Below, in pieces: positions 61,401 to 64,000 of a stretch of 64,000 nucleotides of DNA; within the stretch, counting starts at the first letter, position 1; each line of letters begins with the position of its first letter. Location: assembly GCA_025618425.1 (NCBI GenBank), contig CM046842.1:25083562-25147561 (forward strand), given 5' to 3'. Under the pieces are notes generated by a model. It was not told where the DNA came from, made no database searches, and worked only from the letters and a program-made list of their open reading frames with translations. Position numbers and translations under genes: made by a program. The stretch comes from Heliocidaris tuberculata. Taxonomy: Eukaryota; Echinodermata; Echinoidea; Camarodonta; Echinometridae.

Positions 61401-63607
61401 TATTGGTCTCCTATGATGAGCAGGATGTGCTCAAGCAGTAGGCCAAGTTTCAGGACAATCTGATAATTCTTTCATAGAAATTTCTACTGAGTTCTAATCT
61501 TCCTTTTGTCACCTTTGCACAAAACCTTGCAAGTCGGAAAGCTTCAACTGACTGCAAACTTTAAACCCTTATTTCTCAAAAGTAACATTATGTGGGACCG
61601 GGCATTCCACTCTTTGTACAGTGGGTTAGGAACATCCAATGCTCATGAGTTATATATCATCTTAAAGCTGACAATCTCCTCTTTCAGAATCAGAGCTTAA
61701 CTAAGAATTCTTATCCGGCGAATTTTTGGTGGTTTTGTGGTGCCTGGTCACAATTATAGTTTCTGTTATGAAATGACCCCAGAATCTTTTATAAGGTTCA
61801 TGCTGCACCAAGAAAAAAAAAAAAATCTGCAGGGCTCAAAGGAGGTGGCTCATCAAAGACATGATGCTAGTCAATAGAGCTGAACAAACATGGAAGTATG
61901 TTGTTGACAAAGAGGGCTGATTTAAATAAAGGTTGGGAGACACGCAAACTTCAGCTCTTATTTGCTCTCGGTAAATTGAGCGTATTAAAGATGGGATTAA
62001 AAACGATTGTTAAAAAAAAATTGGAAAATACCTGGCATCATAACATCACATGCCCTGCAGGAAGTTAACAGGGAATAACTGCATACATGTAGTTAACTGT
62101 ATAATGAATTTGATTCTTTAAAATGCACTCCTGCGAGACACTAAACGATCTACAATGCATGGCTGAGGGGCAGATACAGGATTTTGTAAATGGGAGTTGG
62201 GGCAGAATTTTGACAATAATCTCTGACAAGTACCCCCACAAAAAAGTCAAAATGAAAATAAATTATGACATTTTTCAGGTGCCTTTAGGGTACAAAATTA
62301 GAAAAGGGCACAAAGAGGGATATTGGGAGGGAATATTTTTGTGTGTACATTTTAAGGTATGCACGTTTGGGCTTCCAAACATGGGCACAAGCCAGTTGCC
62401 CCCCCCCCCCCCCTCCTTCCTTCAAATTTGCCACCAACACAAACCAACCCACCAAAATCAGAACTTTTGCATATTAGGCAGGGCTGTCAACCCTCAAGCT
62501 ATTGGCGGGAGTCTCGTGCCACCATGCTCATTCTCCCGCCGTCGCACCAATATCGTGGCAGGAGACTCCCGCCACCATGCCCTTCCTTCCGCTCTCCCGG
62601 CAAGCATGTAAATCTCCCGCTTTATAAAAAACTTCCCGCCAAACATATAAAATTGGTGTAAAAAGACAGCCAAAAAAGGTGATGATTTTTTTTCTTTTCG
62701 TCAGATAATTTTAGAGTCGACACAGAGTGACTTTTGGAGGGCAGGCGAGAGAAACAAACAAATCTTCCCTCCAAGCAGTTCCCCAAGTTGACAGCCCTGT
62801 TTTAGCTTGGTGGTACAATGTGGTACAAAGCTTTGTTATCAAATAAATCAAACACATTGTCAAATCAGAGTCAAAGTTAACTCTACAGTGCATGCACACA
62901 TTATCAGTAATAACACAAGTAATGACCTTAATGGCCCTTTAGAGACGACATGTACATGTAATTAATGTCAACAAAATGGGATGTACATTACGTGACATGG
63001 CAAAAGGGCAGTCAAACATTATATGCTCATGACTGATATGTGTCTATTTGTATGTAGGTTCAGCATTGGGAAGGTTGAAAACCTATTCTATGAGATTCAA
63101 CTTCAGGCTATTTTTCTGTACTGAATATTGCAAGCAGCCTACAAGAGCCAGTATTGTTCTGGACATGATCTCAGGTAGATCTGTTTAATAAGCATGTCAA
63201 CCTATGACATGATTAAAAATAAAAGCCTCTAGTTTAAAACATCTACATATAATTTTTAAATGTACTTCCACCTGCTTCCACATTCATATGCACTGTTCCC
63301 TGTGTATGAATTTTCACAATTTCTAATTATTTGTCTAGAAATCCATGCATATAATTGCACATTTCAGTCCAAACTTTCACCAATCTGTTTGAAAGATCTG
63401 TCTGCTTTTCTACACATCTGTTTGGTATCAAGTTTGGATTTTCCTTCCCTGGTACTTGTACTTAAAACTGAAGCAAAAATAACATGAACTAAACTTTGAC
63501 CACCTGCTAAAATTGATTTTGTTGAAATCTTACCTTTGCTGCTTCCTTTTCTTGCCCGATGCATAGTAATCAACCGCTCTCTGTAGTGACCTGGCAATTT
63601 CTGGGGC
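37353..63607 (-). CDS. EPS8: EPS8-family adaptor (EGFR kinase substrate 8-like), 14 exons, 5' part outside the window
   Basis: Fourteen minus-strand exons join without a single phase conflict into 2208 nt (735 codons plus stop). Order: post-PTB segment, Pro/Ala linker, conserved central region ([29 protein letters not shown]), Asn/Ser/Gly/His linker, SH3 domain, polyproline, and a C-terminal SAM-like domain ([10 protein letters not shown]...[13 protein letters not shown]). In characterised members EPS8 links receptor tyrosine kinases to Rac through Abi1/Sos1 and caps or bundles actin in protrusions, with the PTB at the N-terminus and actin-binding activity at the C-terminus. The PTB exons should lie to the right of 64000. 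Orthology to vertebrate EPS8 versus EPS8-like paralogues is not resolved here. Confidence 0.93.
37557..37964 (+). mobile_element. 408-bp TTAA-flanked element, copy A
   Basis: Flanked by TTAA at 37553-37556 and 37965-37968. It starts CCCTTTCAAGAAAAGG and ends (inverted) CCCTTTCGAGACAATT. It is collinear with 38149-38556 and inverted relative to 56980-57387. TTAA plus a CCC-starting TIR suggests a piggyBac-like non-autonomous family. It lies 60 bp upstream of EPS8 exon 14. Confidence 0.88.
38077..38143 (+). repeat. Short dispersed repeat (with 45318-45390)
   Basis: ctactgaattctctcattcc and cataggctttatacagggac here correspond to ctactgaattctctaattcc and cataggcttaatacaggagc at 45318-45390. About 65 bp; nature unknown. 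Confidence 0.7.
38149..38556 (+). mobile_element. 408-bp TTAA-flanked element, copy B
   Basis: Flanked by TTAA at 38145-38148 and 38557-38560; same length as copy A. It shares aaattgatcacattttgttc, tgaaaaagttgccaattttg and atgtggtcaattgtc with it. Confidence 0.88.
38561..40549. other. EPS8 intron sequence, non-coding
   Basis: Part of the 3-kb intron between exons 13 and 14. AT-rich; no repeat pair or coding segment stands out beyond a short (TA)n at 38988-39005. Confidence 0.5.
40550..40682 (-). CDS. EPS8: EPS8 window exon 13: end of the SAM-like domain
   Basis: 133 nt; acceptor CTGTCTCGTAG, donor CCAG|GTAACC. It encodes [20 protein letters not shown] and [20 protein letters not shown], highly typical of EPS8. 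A diverged half copy of this exon lies upstream at 40830-40895. Confidence 0.95.
40830..40895 (-). pseudogene. Partial duplicate of EPS8 exon 13
   Basis: On the minus strand this reads [19 protein letters not shown], differing from exon 13 at two residues (N to D, A to S), and then loses homology. The intron flank is also shared (cataggg-aaagg-agcat against tataggagaggatggcat). There is no usable acceptor or donor at the copy, so it is an exon relic and not an alternative exon. Confidence 0.8.
41374..41554 (-). CDS. EPS8: EPS8 window exon 12: start of the SAM-like domain
   Basis: 181 nt; acceptor GTTACCACAG, donor CCAT|GTGAGT. It encodes [20 protein letters not shown], a basic linker and [17 protein letters not shown], the first helices of the C-terminal SAM-like domain. 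The donor neighbourhood is duplicated at about 41320-41345. Confidence 0.92.
41555..42256. other. EPS8 intron 11-12 with an inverted repeat copy
   Basis: Non-coding. It includes 42060-42200, the reverse-complement copy of the repeat at 9018-9155 (shared words gagtgtctgaacggtaagac and gggttaggcttctctca). Confidence 0.55.
42060..42200 (-). repeat. Dispersed repeat, inverted copy of 9018-9155
   Basis: It matches 9018-9155 in reverse orientation over about 135 bp. The copies have diverged by many substitutions but keep order and spacing. Confidence 0.65.
42257..42340 (-). CDS. EPS8: EPS8 window exon 11
   Basis: 84 nt, phase 1 both ends; acceptor CTCTTTACAG, donor AGAA|GTAGGT. It encodes [20 protein letters not shown] and KQPNVQER, a predicted amphipathic helix region preceding the C-terminal module. 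Confidence 0.88.
42759..42940. mobile_element. TIR element with telomere-like core, copy 2
   Basis: Inverted relative to 19573-19773. It has the terminal motif catttgctcctacatcc on the left and gcaggagtaaatgtc on the right, with TTAGGG/TTTAGG units at 42846-42893 and aaggtcaaggtcatga next to them. It lies in the EPS8 intron between exons 10 and 11. Confidence 0.8.
43162..43225 (-). CDS. EPS8: EPS8 window exon 10: polyproline mini-exon
   Basis: 64 nt; acceptor TTTGTTTTAG, donor CAGA|GTAAGT. It encodes [20 protein letters not shown] and Q. Polyproline after the SH3 is a plausible binding site for actin regulators; this is inference. Confidence 0.85.
43714..43893 (-). CDS. EPS8: EPS8 window exon 9: end of SH3 and proline tract
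   Basis: 180 nt, phase 0 both ends. It encodes [20 protein letters not shown] and VPSTLLKA, the WW...GYVP half of the SH3 domain, and then a proline-rich stretch with [12 protein letters not shown]. Confidence 0.93.
44030..44205 (-). repeat. Dispersed repeat, inverted copy of 2000-2170
   Basis: cacgagtcgcttttacgctt, ataatataacgacatggaac and actttttggtgattggtacc are the reverse complements of words at 2000-2170. It ends about 90 bp from EPS8 exon 8. Confidence 0.7.
44291..44444 (-). CDS. EPS8: EPS8 window exon 8: start of the SH3 domain
   Basis: 154 nt; acceptor GACTTCCACAG, donor TGAG|GTGAGA. It encodes [20 protein letters not shown] and then the first SH3 strands [20 protein letters not shown], matching the ALYDF...ELS/T pattern of SH3 domains. 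Confidence 0.93.
44640..44960 (+). repeat. Pyrimidine-rich tract (C/T) in EPS8 intron
   Basis: TCCC/CTTT/CTCT repeats dominate 44755-44945. The Leu/Pro/Ser-rich open frames here are compositional. A matching purine-rich tract is at 47560-47820. Confidence 0.6.
44983..45221 (-). CDS. EPS8: EPS8 window exon 7: Asn/Ser/Gly/His-rich linker
   Basis: 239 nt; acceptor TTTTTTTTCAG, donor CAAG|GTAAAA. It encodes [20 protein letters not shown] and then five imperfect 7-residue units of the type HSNGPSA. The neighbouring frame is also open but would give a Met/Ile-rich peptide unlike an EPS8 linker; exon phases support the hydrophilic frame. Confidence 0.85.
46146..46335 (-). CDS. EPS8: EPS8 window exon 6
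   Basis: 190 nt encoding [20 protein letters not shown] and a linker ending [11 protein letters not shown]. Two donors are possible: AGA|GTAGGT (chosen) leaves phase 0 and joins the next exon in its sensible frame; TAG|GTTATA four bases later would give phase 1 and a stop in the next exon. Confidence 0.9.
46908..47047. mobile_element. Short palindromic element, copy B (ctcagccaat family)
   Basis: The ends ccccgtttcacgaaacttgt and, inverted, acaagttttatgaaacgggg are near-perfect TIRs. The core is gacaaatttgctctcagcca and gatttcaatagcttataact. This is the best-preserved copy, 140 bp, just 3' of EPS8 exon 5. Confidence 0.85.
47067..47290 (-). CDS. EPS8: EPS8 window exon 5: conserved central region
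   Basis: 224 nt; acceptor CCCCCTCCAG, donor CACT|GTAAGT. It encodes [40 protein letters not shown] and [14 protein letters not shown]. Phase 0 in, phase 2 out. Confidence 0.93.
47372..47520. mobile_element. Short palindromic element, copy C (ctcagccaat family)
   Basis: The same TIR pair (gccccatttcatgaaacttg / acaagttttgagatgcaggg) and core as copy B; located 80 bp beyond the other side of EPS8 exon 5. Confidence 0.8.
47951..48166 (-). CDS. EPS8: EPS8 window exon 4: conserved central region
   Basis: 216 nt, phase 0 at both ends, acceptor TTTTTGCAG, donor CTG|GTAAGT. It encodes [20 protein letters not shown], a basic stretch [15 protein letters not shown], and [17 protein letters not shown]. 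This is one of the best conserved segments of the family. Confidence 0.93.
48360..48891. mobile_element. 532-bp TTAA-flanked TIR element, copy 2
   Basis: TTAA at 48356-48359 and 48892-48895. The ends AGGGAAACCCAACCTT and, inverted, AGGGCAATCCAAATTT match copy 1 at 19936-20520, as do gaaagaaagaggaaaaatca and ttttgagtactgccctgagg. It has a roughly 50-bp internal deletion relative to copy 1. Confidence 0.85.
49339..49454 (-). CDS. EPS8: EPS8 window exon 3
   Basis: Acceptor CCATTACAG, 116 nt, donor TGTG|GTGAGA. It encodes [20 protein letters not shown], then [19 protein letters not shown]. Its first ~40 nt and acceptor are the first unit of the 12-copy array at 49412-50545. Confidence 0.9.
49412..50545 (-). 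repeat. Exon-derived tandem array, 12 units of ~100 bp, carrying decoy 3' splice sites
   Basis: On the plus strand the unit starts ggaaaccccttggtgagata and includes ccattcccattagctgtaat, aaaagaagagaaagtt and atgataacagtctgtaatca. Units start near 49422, 49522, 49622, 49724, 49831, 49932, 50048, 50142, 50175, 50276, 50371 and 50474. The first two are nearly identical at exactly 100 bp; the others diverge and one (50142) is truncated. In the first unit this sequence is the acceptor and first ~40 nt of EPS8 exon 3, so most copies retain an AG preceded by an ATTAC-type tract. Confidence 0.9.
50712..50856 (+). repeat. DIRS inverted terminal repeat, left
   Basis: 145 bp from cgaccacctatctgttacag to gccatgacacttcctc. 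It matches the reverse complement of 54938-55082 with one mismatch seen (cccgcc versus ccagcc). A further 39 nt at 50673-50711, outside the shared repeat, include the palindrome gaggatca-ggag-tgatcctc. Confidence 0.93.
50939..51040. repeat. DIRS internal complementary region
   Basis: The first half (to about 50993) is the exact reverse complement of the left extremity 50674-50722; the second half (from about 50995) is the exact reverse complement of the right extremity 55055-55100. The two halves abut at ctcaggatcta, so this segment records the joined element ends expected of the circular intermediate. Confidence 0.92.
51098..52150 (-). CDS. DIRS tyrosine recombinase (integrase)
   Basis: The frame is open from 53581, but only about the last 330 codons look like protein: an N-terminal SAM-like core-binding part ([40 protein letters not shown]) and a catalytic domain. 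Counting from 53581, the catalytic set is Arg645 or 646 (SGQRRSAL), Lys677, His768-x-x-Arg771 (HDARG), Trp794 and the nucleophile Tyr804 (ISFYLRD). All expected residues are present and there is no stop, so the enzyme may be functional. The start codon is not defined; the frame overlaps the end of the upstream RNase H/methyltransferase ORF, as in other DIRS elements. Confidence 0.9.
   Translation of the reverse strand, partial: APPDCLAIVRESGAQAGLSERAATFVARSRRESTRESYNSRLAGYFSWCESHGVDPRSAPLRDVADFLISLFDKGLTVSTIRCYRSAIAVVHAGFADGASVSTALSLTGLVRAFFLERPPTRRLLPSWSLPRVLEALARAPFEPLAEASLRDVTIKAVFLLAIASGQRRSALHALSAAPGHVRWERAGLRLIPNPSYVAKNQTASSQPVEIFIQPLSTLSSVAEDKVWCPVRALKYYWARTKERRSGDQLFVITKEPFSRASRDTISKWIVAAIRAAGPDALSPGVSPRAHDARGISASWALFNGVSVEEIQKAPYWCSPNSFISFYLRDIPAAVPSFSRAALLSASQSR
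51967..53403 (-). CDS. DIRS pol ORF: RT remnant, RNase H, methyltransferase-like domain
   Basis: 478 codons from an ATG at 53403. Residues 1-60 are the RT N-terminus ([20 protein letters not shown]). The sequence then jumps to FLGAVIDIP at about 70, a motif normally just after the catalytic YxDD region, so roughly 130 residues including all RT active-site motifs are missing while the frame stays open. RNase H follows: N170 (expected Asp, [10 protein letters not shown]), E202, D227, D278. Residues 300-390 ([30 protein letters not shown]) correspond to the Dam-like methyltransferase domain of DIRS elements, with FPPF in place of the D/NPPY motif. Confidence 0.88.
   Translation of the reverse strand: MSPLMRRAMAAEIAALLAKGAVERTRDHPRLCLSPIFLVPKRSGKFRLILNLKRINRHINTEYFTQCPTFLGAVIDIPRQLARPSRERVSTITGAARRLRHDVLPDCRLHMRPLQILLLRHYRPSWDPLTRPVPLPPAARLLLWRWCRPEFLIRGNPLQPPQPSITVTTNASHMGWGGHCQGLHVYGDWCHSATLPHINVLEFQAVALSLRHFLPLIRGRAVLIRTDNITVAAFINKQGGTHSMRLNALAAELWRWCRRMGVFPVASYIPGRDNLIADFLSRGRVLPSEWTLHPQVMHLLVRQLPPLDVDLFASELNARLPMYCTRVQDPAAWRMDAFSFPWKGFRGYAFPPFALIPRVLRKVRQDQATLLLIAPWWPKRTWFLELTGLLVGNPRLLPARLDLISQPVSGALHPRPATLHLTAWPLSGNLELRRAFQSGLRPSSLAADGSPPGNLIIPVWLDTLAGANHTGWIPVLHL
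53805..54692 (-). CDS. DIRS gag-like ORF1
   Basis: About 295 codons. A Pro/Ser-rich N-terminus ([20 protein letters not shown]) is followed by a helical domain ([39 protein letters not shown]) and ends ALTRCQQA. No zinc knuckle is seen, as is usual for DIRS gag-like proteins. The same frame is open upstream to a TAG near 54802 without an ATG; an ATG at 54787 lies in another frame, so the start is unresolved. Identification rests on position and general composition. Confidence 0.7.
   Translation of the reverse strand: MPPAEVPLPLPAPTPPMPLLSELYESPTATESEPSTSGWDSMSASSAAPSLAGTEAPPGLRHLSEEAEALLLRYLEEFYTVRPDPAEQQPPASRLFRGGAGAQPGIPLTADFKEEYGRIAREPPPKRGLAGLRRAFAFQPADMARYLEPETLSPELLALGDYVGRANPLRRRAFLEEDKRWTHLSVLARSSMRLAAYAGALTNLAVQADDLRVSPEDRQLLDSLLMSISEHLWKQSTRTALFTTRRRRDLALEALGFPVRQRTQLTSGMPFEGPFLFSGQFAPRIKEALTRCQQA
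54938..55082 (-). repeat. DIRS inverted terminal repeat, right
   Basis: Inverted copy of 50712-50856. The extra terminal segment 55083-55100 (gatgtactgatagtagat) is unique to this end and is represented in the internal complementary region. Confidence 0.93.
55230..55881 (-). repeat. Donor-side tandem array, ~88-bp units, 7 copies
   Basis: The plus-strand word aacaatctgcagaa (or variant) recurs near 55341, 55431, 55514, 55604, 55691, 55791 and 55874, with gtgaatggtaatcatttctt and ccaaatgagaaaatac between. The array abuts the 5' splice site of EPS8 exon 2. The unit end (gataacaatctgcag) resembles the unit end of the acceptor-side array (gataacagtctgtaa), so the two may be related. Confidence 0.8.
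55882..56093 (-). CDS. EPS8: EPS8 window exon 2: proline/alanine linker
   Basis: Acceptor TTCTCAACAG, 212 nt, donor CAAG|GTAGAT. It encodes [19 protein letters not shown], later [19 protein letters not shown], and ends with seven Ala after VAAF. The donor opens directly into a minisatellite (55230-55881). Phase 2 in, phase 1 out. Confidence 0.9.
56422..56561. mobile_element. Short palindromic element, copy D (ctcagccaat family)
   Basis: The ends ggggagcatttcatcacgca and, inverted, ggggagcgtttcatcaagcg match; the core is gagaaatttgctctcagcca and gatttcagtagcttataaca. Confidence 0.8.
56980..57387 (-). mobile_element. TTAA-flanked element, copy C (inverted)
   Basis: Reverse complement of the 408-bp family at 37557 and 38149. 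TTAA is intact on the right (57388-57391) and reads TTAC on the left. It lies in the EPS8 intron between exons 1 and 2. Confidence 0.85.
57392..60190. other. EPS8 intron sequence, non-coding
   Basis: Part of the 7.4-kb intron between exons 1 and 2. Apart from the microsatellite and homopolymers (58560-58595 T/G tract), nothing is recognised; the exons on either side join in phase, so no EPS8 exon is expected here. Confidence 0.5.
57860..57893 (+). repeat. (GGCGGT)n microsatellite
   Basis: Five to six GGCGGT units in an AT-rich intron; followed at about 58066-58092 by C tracts. Confidence 0.85.
60198..60537. mobile_element. 340-bp TTAA-flanked TIR element
   Basis: TTAA at 60194-60197 and 60538-60541. 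The ends GGGTACTTCATCTCTTTTGC and, inverted, AGTTACTTCATCCCTTTTGC match over about 22 bp. No second copy in the window. Confidence 0.75.
61090..61755. mobile_element. 666-bp element with perfect 33-bp TIRs
   Basis: The first 33 bases (aattgtgaccaggcaccaca then aaaccaccaaaaa) and the last 33 are exact reverse complements, and similarity continues a few bases inward. The interior has no recognisable transposase. Target duplication is unclear. Perfect TIRs suggest recent activity. Confidence 0.85.
62164..62420 (+). repeat. Repeat end with C tract
   Basis: aggggcagatacaggatttt starts a segment like those at 961 and 28859; it ends near a C tract at 62399-62413. Confidence 0.5.
62479..62799. mobile_element. 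hAT-like non-autonomous element
   Basis: CAGGGCTGTCAACCCTCAAG at the left and, inverted, CAGGGCTGTCAACTTGGGG at the right are TIRs; CAGGG ends are typical of the hAT superfamily. The interior repeats ctcccgcc-type words. The expected 8-bp target duplication is not convincing. Confidence 0.7.
62800..63533. other. EPS8 intron sequence, non-coding
   Basis: AT-rich intron directly 3' of window exon 1. No repeat or exon identified. Confidence 0.5.
63534..63607 (-). CDS. EPS8: EPS8 window exon 1
   Basis: Acceptor TTTTTCTAG, 74 nt, donor AAAG|GTAAGA. It encodes [20 protein letters not shown] and RKQQ, the segment that follows the PTB domain in the family. It ends with AG of a split codon, completed by the A at 56093. 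Confidence 0.88.
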
Positions 63608-64000
63608 CTAGAAAAACATTAAAAAATGTTGGGTTTCAGAACAAAATGTACAGTTTTGAATAATAATATGTCACAACAAAAAATTAAAGTCTACTTATCA
63701 CGTTTACGTCCTGGAAAGGGCTGTTGGGTTGGAGGACAGTGGAGCAAGGAGAGAAGAGGAGATATAAAAGAGTGAGAGGGAGAATAGGAGTACAGAGATT
63801 CTTTCTTGAAAAGGTGAAGTCCTGAAAAGGACTAATAAACCAGATGAAATGAATAGAAATAGTCTGAACTTTACTTCAAATTCTGAAGCAACTTGTGTGT
63901 GTTGTCTTACATGTACATGTACATGTATGTCCCCATATCAATGCCAATTGTTTTACAGTGTTTGTATTTTAAGGGAGATTAGTCAATTTCATGTAAAAAT
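63608..64000. other. EPS8 intron upstream of window exon 1
   Basis: No further exon is visible up to the right edge; a run of acatgtacatgtacatgta lies at 63910-63928. Confidence 0.5.

Overview
The window looks like nuclear DNA of a marine deuterostome invertebrate, most likely a sea urchin or another echinoderm. That assignment is an inference from three things: small coding exons with GT/AG splice sites in long AT-rich introns, a dense load of short inverted-repeat elements and tRNA-derived SINEs, and many runs of acatgtacatgtacatg. No bacterial gene organisation (operons, Shine-Dalgarno sites, long intronless ORFs) is visible outside one retroelement.

Layout. (1) 1-556, minus strand: two phase-compatible exons of an unidentified gene that runs off the left edge. 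(2) 0.56-16.5 kb: no convincing gene. It holds repeats: a purine-rich stretch, a 246-bp tandem duplication, a 1.66-kb TTAA-flanked element with a dimeric ~95-bp minisatellite inside, a LINE endonuclease fragment and a tRNA-SINE. (3) 16.57-25.02 kb, plus strand: an immunoglobulin-superfamily receptor-like gene with a signal peptide, several Ig exons and a tyrosine-rich tail. It carries two clear in-frame TAA codons, a probable third, a repeat inserted in one Ig exon and a 1-nt frame inconsistency in another, so I call it a pseudogene. (4) 25-37 kb: mobile-element remnants, a complex foldback, a ~64-bp minisatellite and probably 3' UTR or flank of the next gene. (5) 37.35-63.61 kb, minus strand: 14 consecutive exons of an EPS8-family gene (EGFR kinase substrate 8). 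All exon phases agree and encode 735 residues from just after the expected PTB domain through linker, SH3, proline-rich and SAM-like C-terminal parts. The PTB exons lie beyond the right edge.

The most notable object sits in the EPS8 intron 49.46-55.88 kb: a GC-rich DIRS-type tyrosine-recombinase retrotransposon (about 50673-55100, minus strand). It has 145-bp inverted terminal repeats, a fused internal complementary region, a gag-like ORF, an RNase H plus methyltransferase-like ORF and an apparently intact tyrosine recombinase. Its reverse-transcriptase core is missing by an in-frame deletion, and the first RNase H catalytic Asp reads Asn. The same intron has minisatellites at both ends; the acceptor-side array (12 units of ~100 bp) repeats the 3' splice site and first codons of the next exon, giving a ladder of decoy acceptors.

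Many short non-autonomous elements can be defined by comparing copies inside the window: several TTAA-flanked families, a TA-flanked mariner-like one, a hAT-like one, one whose core is TTAGGG-like repeat, and others with TIRs of 15-95 bp.
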